A stretch of 64,000 bases of DNA from the NCBI RefSeq assembly GCF_007677725.1, contig NZ_VEDF01000008.1, positions 1 through 64,000 of the forward strand, written 5' to 3'. The position numbers and the translations under genes are program-made. Source of the DNA: Pseudomonas sp. URMO17WK12:I11. GTDB lineage: Bacteria; Pseudomonadota; Gammaproteobacteria; Pseudomonadales; Pseudomonadaceae. Below are positions 26,059-34,287 of the stretch, one piece after another (the first letter of the stretch is position 1; every line of letters starts with the position of its first letter). Under the pieces are notes generated by a model. That model was not told the DNA's origin, made no database searches, and worked only from the letters and a program-made list of their open reading frames with translations.

Positions 26059-26979
26059 TTGAGCAGCATACTCGAACCTGGGCAGATCGAAGCGTCGGCG
26101 GTCATGCCGCCGTTTCTGCACCTGCCCCCCGGCAACCTGTTCGCCGCGCGCGCAGCGCGGCTCGAGCAATTGGCAGCCGGCAATGCCCTTGGTCAGTACC
26201 TGCAACTGGTCGCCAGACTCTGCCTGGTGCAGCAGCGGCTTGTGGATAACCCACCGAGCCCGCTGCCGGTGGTCGAGCAGCGTCAGCGCCTGTGCATAAG
26301 TCATGGGTTGCCGCCCCTGGCGGCCGACAGCCTGGTGCGTGAAGGGGCGTGGCTGGTGTGGTTGCAGGCGTTGCTCGATGACTTCGAGGCCGACGCCAGC
26401 GGCCCGCTCGAGCAGGCCTTGCAGCATTTGCGCGTCAGTGACGAAGGCCAGCGCAAGGCTTGGGGCATCGCTTTGCTGGCAGGCCAATACGATGCCGTGC
26501 CGGCAGCGCTGGTGCCGTTCATTGGTGCCGCCTTGCAGGCGGCCTGGTCGAGTTGGTTGCTGGCGCTGCCGGCAGCGGAACTCAAGCCAGCCGCGAGCCT
26601 GGCCCAGTGCCCGGCCTGCGGCTCGCCGGCCATGGCAGGGGTGGTGCGTAACCGGGGCAAGCACAATGGCCTGCGTTACCTGGCCTGTTCGCTGTGCGCT
26701 TGCGAGTGGCATGTGGTGCGCGTCAAGTGCGTGTACTGCGATTCGAGCAAAGACTTGCGCTACACCAGCCTGGAAGATGACCGACGCGCCCCGGGCAAGG
26801 CACCGCTGCAAGCCGAGTGCTGCCCCAATTGCCACAGTTACCTGAAGCAGCATTACCTGGAAAACGATGCCTGGGCCGAACCGTTGGCCGATGACCTGGC
26901 CAGCCTGGGCCTGGACCTGCGTCTGGACGAGGAGGGCTATCGGCGCCTGGCACCGAACCTGATGTTCGCGCCAGGGTAG
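26059..26979 (+). CDS. fdhE: Formate dehydrogenase accessory protein FdhE
   Basis: A 306-residue cytoplasmic maturation factor with rubredoxin-like CxxC pairs: CPACGSPA, CSLCACEW, CVYCDSSKD and CCPNCHSYL. In E. coli FdhE acts on the Tat-exported formate dehydrogenases before export. The start is an unusual TTG (26059), 4 bp after the fdnI stop with AAAAGG upstream; the next in-frame Met is at residue 16. The weak start codon may keep the level low. Confidence 0.92.
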   Translation: MSSILEPGQIEASAVMPPFLHLPPGNLFAARAARLEQLAAGNALGQYLQLVARLCLVQQRLVDNPPSPLPVVEQRQRLCISHGLPPLAADSLVREGAWLVWLQALLDDFEADASGPLEQALQHLRVSDEGQRKAWGIALLAGQYDAVPAALVPFIGAALQAAWSSWLLALPAAELKPAASLAQCPACGSPAMAGVVRNRGKHNGLRYLACSLCACEWHVVRVKCVYCDSSKDLRYTSLEDDRRAPGKAPLQAECCPNCHSYLKQHYLENDAWAEPLADDLASLGLDLRLDEEGYRRLAPNLMFAPG

Positions 26980-27028
26980 TGCAACTGGCTACACTGACCC
27001 TCGGTTCGCCGCTTTCGCGAATGGGCCC

Positions 27029-27073
27029 GCGCCTGCACCCACCAGCAGGCGCTGGCTCGTCTGCGAGAGCGCC
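27029..27073 (+). promoter_or_regulatory. selA leader: two overlapping hairpins, one SECIS-like
   Basis: Hairpin A is GCGCCTGC (27029-27036) with GCAGGCGC (27045-27052). Hairpin B is GGCGCT (27048-27053), a GG bulge, CTCG (27056-27059), loop TCTG, CGAG (27064-27067), AGCGCC (27068-27073). They share 27048-27052 and cannot coexist. Hairpin B has the topology of a bacterial SECIS (lower stem, 5' bulge, 4-bp upper stem, 4-nt loop) and ends 35 nt before the selA start. In E. coli a SECIS-like element before selA lets SelB repress selAB. A TACACT at 26990-26995 could be a -10 for a leader containing both hairpins. Confidence 0.4.
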
Positions 27074-27108
27074 CTCACAGACAACGGATCAGTCCAAGGT
27101 AGTACCGC

Positions 27109-28536
27109 ATGCCCGCCAGCCTCACCAGCGACACCCTACGCCTGCCCTCCATCGACACCCTCCTGCGCCACCCAGCCGGCCTGCCGTTGATCGATCGCTA
27201 CGGTCGCGATGCCGTGCTGGCAACCTTGCGGCAGTTGCTCGATGACCTGCGCGAGGCCACCCGCCAGGGCCAGCTCAGCGCTGCCGAACTGGCCCAGGAG
27301 GTCCTGCTCGGGCGTGCCGGCGAACGGCTGGCGATTCAGCAGCGCAGTCAGGTGCGGCGGGTCTTCAACCTGACCGGCACCGTGCTGCATACCAACCTGG
27401 GCCGTGCGCTGCTGCCCGAGGAAGCGGTCGAGGCCATGCAGAGCGCCGCTCGTTATCCGCTGAACCTGGAGTTCGACCTGGCCAGCGGCAAGCGTGGCGA
27501 CCGCGATGACCTGATCGAGGGCCTGATCCGCGAACTCACTGGCGCCGAGGCCGTTACCGTGGTCAACAACAATGCTGCGGCGGTGTTGTTGGCGCTCAAC
27601 AGCCTGGGGGCGCGCAAGGAGGGCGTCATTTCACGGGGCGAGCTGATCGAGATCGGCGGCGCCTTCCGCATCCCCGACATCATGGCCCGCGCCGGGGTCC
27701 GGCTGCACGAGATCGGCACCACCAACCGTACCCACGCGCGTGACTATGAAGCTGCCATCGGGCCGCGCACCGGCCTGCTGATGCGCGTGCATTGCAGTAA
27801 CTACAGCATCGAGGGCTTCACTCACCAGGTGCCGACTGCCGAATTGGCCAGCATTGCCCAGCGCCATGGGCTGCCGTTGCTCGAAGACCTGGGCAGCGGC
27901 AGCCTGCTCGACCTCACACGCTGGGGCCTGCCTGCTGAACCCACGGTGCGCCAGGCCCTGGCCGACGGCGCCGACATCGTCACGTTCAGCGGCGACAAGC
28001 TGTTGGGCGGACCGCAAGCCGGGATCATCGTCGGGCGCAAGGCGCTGATCGCCAAGATCAAGAAAAACCCGCTCAAACGCGCATTGCGCGTCGACAAGAT
28101 CACCCTCGCCGCGCTCGAAGCGGTGTTGGCGCTCTACCGCAATCCCGACCGTCTGGCTGAGCGGCTGCCGAGTCTGCGCCTGCTGACCCGCAGCCAGGCG
28201 GACATCCAGCAGCAGGCCGAGCGCCTGGCGCCGCACCTGCAAGCACGCCTTGGTCAGCACTGGGACGTCAGCGTGCAGCCGGCCCTGGGCATGATCGGCA
28301 GCGGCAGCCAGCCGGTCGCGCGTCTGCCCAGTGCGGCGTTGTGCGTGCGGGCGCATGTGTCGAAGAAGCTGCGCGGGCGCAGCTTGCATGTCCTGGAGCG
28401 AGCCCTGCGCGAACTACCGGTGCCAGTGCTCGGTCGCATCGGCGATGACGCCCTGTGGCTCGACCTGCGGCAACTGGACGACGAGCAACAGTGGCTGGCG
28501 CAGCTGCCTGCGCTGCACCTGGGGCTGGCGTCGTGA
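27109..28536 (+). CDS. selA: L-seryl-tRNA(Sec) selenium transferase
   Basis: A 475-residue PLP enzyme that converts Ser-tRNA(Sec) to Sec-tRNA(Sec) with selenophosphate. The PLP lysine lies in TFSGDKLLGGPQAG (~290-303) and the N-terminal tRNA-binding domain is intact (LPSIDTLLRHPAGLPLIDRYG). The length matches the decameric bacterial SelA. Its stop overlaps the selB GTG start (GTGA). Selenophosphate must come from a selD gene outside the window. Confidence 0.97.
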   Translation: MPASLTSDTLRLPSIDTLLRHPAGLPLIDRYGRDAVLATLRQLLDDLREATRQGQLSAAELAQEVLLGRAGERLAIQQRSQVRRVFNLTGTVLHTNLGRALLPEEAVEAMQSAARYPLNLEFDLASGKRGDRDDLIEGLIRELTGAEAVTVVNNNAAAVLLALNSLGARKEGVISRGELIEIGGAFRIPDIMARAGVRLHEIGTTNRTHARDYEAAIGPRTGLLMRVHCSNYSIEGFTHQVPTAELASIAQRHGLPLLEDLGSGSLLDLTRWGLPAEPTVRQALADGADIVTFSGDKLLGGPQAGIIVGRKALIAKIKKNPLKRALRVDKITLAALEAVLALYRNPDRLAERLPSLRLLTRSQADIQQQAERLAPHLQARLGQHWDVSVQPALGMIGSGSQPVARLPSAALCVRAHVSKKLRGRSLHVLERALRELPVPVLGRIGDDALWLDLRQLDDEQQWLAQLPALHLGLAS

Positions 28537-30455
28537 TTGTCGGCACCGCCGGACATATCGACCACGGCAAGACTGCGCTGCTGCAGGCCTTGACCGGCCA
28601 GGCCGGCGATCAACGCCAGGAAGAGCGTGCTCGGGGCATGACCATCGACCTCGGCTACCGTTACGCCGCACTCGGCGAAGGCGCCGGCTTGACGGGTTTC
28701 ATCGATGTGCCTGGGCATGAGCGCTTCATTCACAACATGCTCGCCGGCGCCCATGGCATCGACCTGGTGCTGTTGGTGGTAGCGGCCGATGACGGTGTGA
28801 TGCCGCAGACCCGTGAGCACCTGGCGATCATCGAGCTGCTGGGCATCGCGCAGATGCTGGTGGCGATCAGCAAGTGCGATCGGGTGGAGCCGGCACGTCT
28901 GGCCCAGGTGCAGGCGCAAGTCAGCGAGTTGCTGGCGGCGGGGCCCTATGCACAAGCGCGGCAGTTTCCGCTCTCGAGTGTCAGCGGGCAAGGCATCGAG
29001 GACCTGCGCCAGGCACTGCTGCACAGCCAGGCGCAGGTCCAGCGGCGCAGCGCGCACGGCGGTTTTCGCCTGGCGGTCGACCGGGTATTCGCGGTAACTG
29101 GCGCCGGTGTTGTAGTCACCGGCACCGCGCTCGCCGGGCGCGTTACGGCTGGCGATACCCTGGCACTGGGCAAGGCCGGGCGAGCCGTGCGGGTGCGCGG
29201 CCTGCACGCGCAGAACCAGGCGGCACTGGTGGCAGAGGCCGGTCAGCGGGTGGCGCTGAACATTGCGGCCGAACGCTTGGCTGTGGAGCAGGTGCGACGT
29301 GGCGATTGGTTGGTGCCGCAATGGTTGCACGCGCCCAGTGTGCGCGTGGATATCGTCTTGCAGTTGCTGCCTGGCGAAACGCGTGCCCTCGAGCACTTCA
29401 GCGCCGTGCACGTGCACCTTGGCACTCAGGATGTGACGGCGCGGGTAGCCTTGCTCGAAGGCCAGAGCCTGGTTGCCGGTCAGCGCATGTTCGCGCAGTT
29501 GCTGCTCAACGCTCCCTTGCAGGCGGTGCATGGTGATCGCCTGGTGCTGCGCGATCAGCGCGCCCAGCGCACGTTAGGCGGCGGCCGGGTGCTCGATCCG
29601 TTCGCCCCAAGCCGCAAACGGCGCAGCGAGGAACGCCTGCGCCAGTTGCAGGTGCTCGAGGCTGCCGACGCTTTGGAGGATGCCTTGCCCGGCTTGTTGG
29701 CCAGTGCACCAGGGGGGCTGGATCCGCAGCGCCTGGAGCATCAGTTCAATCGCCTGCGCGACACCTGGCAGTTGCCGCAGGACGTGAAGGTCGTGGACAC
29801 CCGCCAAGGTCCGCTGCTGTTCGCCGAAAGCCAGTGGCAGTCACTGAAAGATCAACTGCTGCAAGCGATGGCGCGGTTCCACGAGCGGGAACCCGACCAG
29901 CTCGGTCCTGATCGTGATCGGTTACGCCGCTTTGCCGCTTTACCGCTCGATCGACCGGCATTCGTCAGTGCCCTGGCGCAATTGCTCGATGCCGGCGCGC
30001 TTGCCAGCAGTGGCCCCTGGTTGCATCTGCCAGAGCATCAGGTACAGCTCAGTGAAGCCGACAGCGCGTTGTGGGCACGGCTGCTGCCCAGGTTGCTCGA
30101 AGGCCGGTATGATCCGCCGTGGGTCAGAACCCTGGCGGCGGAAGAAGCCTGCACCGAAGCGGACGTGCGCCTGTTGTTGCGCAAGCTGGCGCGGCTGGGG
30201 TTGGTGCATCAGGTGGTGCGCGACCTGTTCTACCCGCAGGCTACCCTGGGGCGCATGGCAGAGCTGCTGCTGGCGCAGGCCAGTGCAACATCGATAGTGC
30301 AGGTTGCTGCGTTTCGCGATATGTTGGGCATCGGTCGCAAGCGCAGCGTGCAGATCCTGGAGTATTTCGACCGTCTCGGCCTGACCCGCCGGGTGGGCGA
30401 ACAGCGCCATGTCCGTGGCGACAACGCGCTGGCCCAGCAGCACGCCGGGCACTGA
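28533..30455 (+). CDS. selB: Selenocysteine-specific elongation factor SelB
   Basis: A 640-residue GTPase that delivers Sec-tRNA to UGA codons followed by a SECIS. G1 is GTAGHIDHGKTALL, G3 is DVPGHERF and G4 is SKCD. EF-Tu-like domains II and III follow, then four C-terminal winged-helix modules (about 370-640) that bind SECIS RNA. The start is GTG 28533, overlapping the selA stop; the frame is open further upstream, but this start puts MIVGTAGHIDHGK at the N-terminus as in the family. selC follows after 6 bp. Confidence 0.96.
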   Translation: MIVGTAGHIDHGKTALLQALTGQAGDQRQEERARGMTIDLGYRYAALGEGAGLTGFIDVPGHERFIHNMLAGAHGIDLVLLVVAADDGVMPQTREHLAIIELLGIAQMLVAISKCDRVEPARLAQVQAQVSELLAAGPYAQARQFPLSSVSGQGIEDLRQALLHSQAQVQRRSAHGGFRLAVDRVFAVTGAGVVVTGTALAGRVTAGDTLALGKAGRAVRVRGLHAQNQAALVAEAGQRVALNIAAERLAVEQVRRGDWLVPQWLHAPSVRVDIVLQLLPGETRALEHFSAVHVHLGTQDVTARVALLEGQSLVAGQRMFAQLLLNAPLQAVHGDRLVLRDQRAQRTLGGGRVLDPFAPSRKRRSEERLRQLQVLEAADALEDALPGLLASAPGGLDPQRLEHQFNRLRDTWQLPQDVKVVDTRQGPLLFAESQWQSLKDQLLQAMARFHEREPDQLGPDRDRLRRFAALPLDRPAFVSALAQLLDAGALASSGPWLHLPEHQVQLSEADSALWARLLPRLLEGRYDPPWVRTLAAEEACTEADVRLLLRKLARLGLVHQVVRDLFYPQATLGRMAELLLAQASATSIVQVAAFRDMLGIGRKRSVQILEYFDRLGLTRRVGEQRHVRGDNALAQQHAGH

Positions 30456-30461
30456 ATTCAA

Positions 30462-30557
30462 GGAAGGCAATCGCGCCCGGTGGCGCGGCCGGGCTTCAAA
30501 CCCGGTTGGGGACGGCAGCCGTTCCCGGGCAGGTTCGACTCCCGCTGCCTTCCGCCA
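30462..30557 (+). tRNA. selC: tRNA-Sec (anticodon UCA)
   Basis: A 96-nt tRNA with an 8-bp acceptor stem GGAAGGCA (30462-30469) / TGCCTTCC (30546-30553), discriminator G and encoded CCA. The anticodon loop CTTCAAA sits in stem CCGGG/CCCGG. The extra arm is long and the T arm reads GGTTCGACTCC. These are the marks of bacterial tRNA-Sec. It is 6 bp after the selB stop and probably cotranscribed, then cut out by tRNA-processing enzymes. Confidence 0.96.
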
Positions 30558-30572
30558 TCAACGCTGCGGCGC

Positions 30573-31559
30573 TCAGGCGCGTTCCCCGCACAGGTCCAGG
30601 GCGAACCAGTGCTCGGCTGCTGCCACATCCAGTCCTGCCCCGAGCAAGGCGAACATCTTGCCCAGCGCAGCTTCGCGCGTCATGCCCCCGCCACTGATCA
30701 AACCGGCGCTACGCAGGCGATTGCCTGCCGCATAGGTGTCGAACTCCACCGCGCCTTCCGGGCATTGGCTGATGGCTACCAGCAGCACGCCGCGCTGGCG
30801 CGCCGCGCGCAGCACCTCGAGCAATGCCAGGTCATCCGAAGGTCCGGTACCGCTGCCATAGCATTCCAGCAACAGCCCTTGTACGCCGCTGTCGAGCAAA
30901 CCTGCCAGGTGCGCGGCTTGCAAGCCTGGGTACACCGGCATCAGCGCGAGATTGACGCGCGTGCGCCGCTGGCGGTAAGTCAAGGCGCTCGGCACCTCGG
31001 CGGCCCTCTCACCCTGGCGATGACGTGGCAGTGCCTTGAAGGCATCGAATGCTTCGCTACGCAGCTTCGAGGCGCGTGTCCCGCCAAGCAGTTGGCCGTG
31101 GAAGAACAGCTGCACGCCGTCCTGCAAGCCCTGCTCGAACTGGCGCAGCGCACCGCACAGGTTCGGCCAGGCATCACTGTCTGGGGCGCCGGCAGGCAGC
31201 ATGGAGCCGGTCAGCAACACCGGGATCGGCAACCCTAACAACAGGAACGACAATGCCGCAGCGCTGTAGGCCAGGCTATCGGTGCCATGCAGGATCAGCA
31301 CGCCGTCGTGGCCGTCATCCACGGCAGCGACGATGGCATCGCGCATGGCCAGCCAGTTGTGCTGCTGCATGTTCGCGCTGTCGAGCAGCGGGTTGAGTTC
31401 GTGCAGCGTCCAAGGCACTTGTGGCGCATCGGTCAACTGGGCGAAGTGGTCGCGCATCCGCGCCTCGAAGCCACCGGCGGGCGCGAGGCCTTCGGCGGTT
31501 TCGAGCATGCCGATGGTGCCACCGGTATAAAGCACGAGGAGGTTCTTGACTGCACGCAT
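30573..31559 (-). CDS. L-asparaginase family protein (AnsA type)
   Basis: A 328-residue asparaginase/glutaminase-family enzyme expected to hydrolyse asparagine to aspartate. The first catalytic Thr is in LYTGGTIGM (near residue 12) and the second signature reads LHGTDSLAYSAAAL with the Thr-Asp pair intact; a conserved Lys is in SKLRSEAF. No signal peptide is seen, so it is probably the cytoplasmic type. It converges on selC with only 15 bp between them, and no terminator is visible there. Confidence 0.88.
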   Translation of the reverse strand: MRAVKNLLVLYTGGTIGMLETAEGLAPAGGFEARMRDHFAQLTDAPQVPWTLHELNPLLDSANMQQHNWLAMRDAIVAAVDDGHDGVLILHGTDSLAYSAAALSFLLLGLPIPVLLTGSMLPAGAPDSDAWPNLCGALRQFEQGLQDGVQLFFHGQLLGGTRASKLRSEAFDAFKALPRHRQGERAAEVPSALTYRQRRTRVNLALMPVYPGLQAAHLAGLLDSGVQGLLLECYGSGTGPSDDLALLEVLRAARQRGVLLVAISQCPEGAVEFDTYAAGNRLRSAGLISGGGMTREAALGKMFALLGAGLDVAAAEHWFALDLCGERA

Positions 31560-31593
31560 GGAAAGCTTCCGTAGCGGTGAGCGGAGTGTGAGC

Positions 31594-31616
31594 AGCCGCC
31601 CGCGAGCGGGGCGGCT
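31594..31616 (-). terminator. Hairpin between the symporter and asparaginase genes
   Basis: AGCCGCCC and GGGCGGCT pair with a 7-nt loop in the 72-bp gap. No T-run follows on either strand, so it is either a weak terminator or a 3' stabiliser. Confidence 0.35.
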
Positions 31617-31631
31617 GGGCAGGGGAGGGTA

Positions 31632-33074
31632 TCAGCGCTGCGGCTGAGCCTGGCCAACTGCTTTGTCAGCGGCTGTGTCCACCTGAGGATTGACTGGCCA
31701 GGCGTTGCGGTCCAGGTCCAGGTCGGCGAACTTGGAGGCGTCGAACACCGGCTGCTTGATCCCAGCCTTGCGCTGGTCATCGTAATCGCGCATCACCCGC
31801 AGGCCGACCTTGAACAGCAGCGCCAGGGCGATCAGGTTGACGAACGCCAGGCAGGTCATGGTGATGTCGGCGAAGGCGAACACCGTGGTCAGGTCCTGCA
31901 TCGAGCCCCATACCACCAGGGCCAGCACCAAGCCACGGAACGCCAGCAGCACGCCGCGATTGCGGGTCAGGAACTGCAGGCTGTTTTCGCCCAGGTAGTA
32001 GTTGTAAAGGATGCAGGTGAACACGAACAGCGACAGCGCCACGCTGACGAACAGACGGCCCCAGTCACCCACCACCGCAGCCAGCGAGTTCTGGGTCAGG
32101 ACAATACCGTCACCTTCGAAGCCCGGCGTGTAGAAGCCCGACAGCAGGATCAGCAGGGCGGTGCAGGTGCAGATCACGAAGGTGTCGAGGAACACGCTGA
32201 ACGCCTGCACCACGCCTTGCGCGCCTGGGTGCTTCACGGCTGCCACAGCAGCCACGTTGGGTGCACTGCCCAGGCCCGCTTCGTTGGCGAACACGCCGCG
32301 CTTGACGCCCATGACGATGGCGCTGCCAAGCAGGCCGGCGAATGCAGGGTCAAGGCCGAAGGCGCTTTTGAAGATGGTTTCCAGCATCGCCGGCACATGG
32401 TCGATCTGCGTGCCGATCACGTACAGCGTCACACCGATGTAAGCCAGGGTCTTGATCGGTACCAGCAGGTCCGACACCGCGGCGATACGCTTGATGCCGC
32501 CGAGGAAGGTAATGGCCAGCAGCACCGCGAGGACGATCCCGGTATGGCTCGGGTCGAAGTCGAAGGCATTTTGCAGCGAGTGGGTCACGGTGTAGGACTG
32601 CAGGCCGATGAAGGCGAAGCCATAGGTGACCAGCAGCAGGATCGAGAACACGATGGCCATGCTGCGGCGCTTGAGGCCGTGCAGGATGTAGTACGCCGGA
32701 CCGCCACGGTACAGGCCATCGCCATCGGCGCGCTTGTAGACCTGGGCCAGGGTACATTCGAAGAAGCTGCTGGCCATCCCGACCAGGGCGGTGACCCACA
32801 TCCAGAACACCGCGCCTGGGCCGCCCAGGGTAACGGCGATGCCGACACCGGCGATGTTACCGGCGCCTACGCGCCCGGCAAGGCTCAGCATCAGGGCCTG
32901 GAAGGAGCTCAGCTGGCCTGCCTGGCCACGCAGCGAGTCCTTGAACACGGCGAACATGTGGCCGAAATGACGGAACTGTACGAACCGCGAACGGATGGTG
33001 AAGTAACCGCCCAGACCGACGATCAGCACGATGAGGAGTTTCCCGGAAAGGAAATCGTTGAGTGCTTCGAGCAT
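31632..33074 (-). CDS. Alanine/glycine:cation symporter family protein (AGCS)
   Basis: A 480-residue inner-membrane protein with about 10-11 predicted helices. Family marks include SLAGRVGAGNIAGVGIAVTLGGPGAVFWMW and the EAGLGSAPNVAA segment. Members import alanine or glycine with Na+ or H+; the substrate here is not certain. It is divergent from the HTH regulator gene at 33253 and upstream of the asparaginase gene on the same strand, which suggests a small amino-acid use locus. Confidence 0.92.
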   Translation of the reverse strand: MLEALNDFLSGKLLIVLIVGLGGYFTIRSRFVQFRHFGHMFAVFKDSLRGQAGQLSSFQALMLSLAGRVGAGNIAGVGIAVTLGGPGAVFWMWVTALVGMASSFFECTLAQVYKRADGDGLYRGGPAYYILHGLKRRSMAIVFSILLLVTYGFAFIGLQSYTVTHSLQNAFDFDPSHTGIVLAVLLAITFLGGIKRIAAVSDLLVPIKTLAYIGVTLYVIGTQIDHVPAMLETIFKSAFGLDPAFAGLLGSAIVMGVKRGVFANEAGLGSAPNVAAVAAVKHPGAQGVVQAFSVFLDTFVICTCTALLILLSGFYTPGFEGDGIVLTQNSLAAVVGDWGRLFVSVALSLFVFTCILYNYYLGENSLQFLTRNRGVLLAFRGLVLALVVWGSMQDLTTVFAFADITMTCLAFVNLIALALLFKVGLRVMRDYDDQRKAGIKQPVFDASKFADLDLDRNAWPVNPQVDTAADKAVGQAQPQR

Positions 33075-33252
33075 TGGAAAATGACCTCGATTCTTATTCT
33101 TCGCATTGAAAGACCAGCGGACGGCAGGCGCACCGCTATTCGTTGGGGCGCATGGTTGGCCATGACAACTGAGGTTACAATTTCGCGGGTTGCTCTCACT
33201 TGGCGCGACTTGATGCTAGAATTGCGCCATTCGCTTCACCTGAGTTCCCGCC

Positions 33253-34062
33253 ATGAGCGATCATTTCGCGACCAACCTCAAGCTGGCCTGCAGCCACTAC
33301 CGCTCTATTTCGGAAGTTTGCCGGCAGCTCTCGATCAACCGCGCGCAGTTCAACAAGTACCTCAGTGGCCAAAGCCGGCCGACGCCGTTCAACCTCAAGC
33401 GCATCGGTGATTTCTTCGGCGTCGAGGATTACGAGCTGAACCTGCCCGCCGAGCAGTTCGAGCGCTTGATCGGCGCCCGCATCTCGACCGTTGCCGAACA
33501 GCCCGGCGACCCGATCAGCGAACTGTTCCGCCCTCTGCATGAGCACGCCGGCAACCTGTCACGCTATTGCGGCTACTACTTCGAATATTCCAACTGCATG
33601 TCGGTGCCGGGGACGATCCTGGTGTCGTTGGTGCACCTGTGGGAAGAGCAGGGGCGCTTTCTGTTCGAGCGTCAGGAACGCCAGGAGCGCTCCAGTGCCA
33701 CCGACCAGCACGCCGAGGTGCGCTGTCGCTACCTGGGCGCGGCGTTTCAGTTGCAAGACCGGGTATTTCTGATCGATTACGAGTCGCTGACCTTCAATGA
33801 GATGAGCCAGACCATCCTGATTCCCAGTTTCAAGAGCCGCATCACTCGCTTGAATGGCTTGAAGTCTGGCGTCTCCAGCGGCGACCGCCGCAACCCGGCC
33901 TGCACGCGGGTGGTGTGGGAGTACCTGGGCGAGGAAATCAACCGCATCAACGCGTACCGCCAGGTCAAGCTGTACCGGCCCGATGACCCGCGCATCGATG
34001 ACGATGTGCGCGAGAGGTTGAGTGTGGGACCGTTGCGCAACAGTTTGTTTGAGATTGAGTGA
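33253..34062 (+). CDS. HTH transcriptional regulator (XRE-like N-terminus)
   Basis: A 269-residue protein. Residues ~5-60 form a Cro/CI-type helix-turn-helix (SISEVCRQLSINRAQFNKYLSGQSRPTP in the recognition region). The rest is a ligand- or oligomerisation-like domain that I do not recognise. It is divergent from the symporter gene (178 bp apart), so it may regulate that transporter; this is inference. A TAGAAT at 33217-33222 inside a GGCGC...GCGCC inverted repeat (33202-33228 region) may be its own operator/promoter. Confidence 0.75.
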   Translation: MSDHFATNLKLACSHYRSISEVCRQLSINRAQFNKYLSGQSRPTPFNLKRIGDFFGVEDYELNLPAEQFERLIGARISTVAEQPGDPISELFRPLHEHAGNLSRYCGYYFEYSNCMSVPGTILVSLVHLWEEQGRFLFERQERQERSSATDQHAEVRCRYLGAAFQLQDRVFLIDYESLTFNEMSQTILIPSFKSRITRLNGLKSGVSSGDRRNPACTRVVWEYLGEEINRINAYRQVKLYRPDDPRIDDDVRERLSVGPLRNSLFEIE

Positions 34063-34073
34063 AGGGTGCTTGG

Positions 34074-34180
34074 AGATCCAGCGCCGCCCGCCCGGCGCAT
34101 CGCGAGCTGCGCTCGCTCCTACCTTTGTTTCGTAGGAGCGAGCGCAGCTCGCGATGCGCTGCGCGGGCGGCGCTCGATCT
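34074..34180. repeat. Inverted pair of REP elements
   Basis: Two copies of a 49-bp element face each other (34074-34122 and 34132-34180) around a 9-nt loop. Each contains GTAGGAGCGAGCGCAGCTCG, with its own hairpin GCGAGC-GCA-GCTCGC. The copies differ at a few bases. The pair sits after the regulator gene and may fold into a large cruciform or act as a terminator. A third copy lies at 51142. Confidence 0.9.
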
Positions 34181-34287
34181 GAAAACCAGCACAACACTAT
34201 GCCGCAACCCGCCCAGGTTGGACTTCCCTGCCCGGAAACCGCAAAATGGCCTTTTTCCTCAATCTTCTGTTCGGATCTGCTGACTCT

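Noticed and set aside
34074..34180. CRISPR-like array
   Set aside because: Only two inverted copies with no regular spacers; it is a REP pair.
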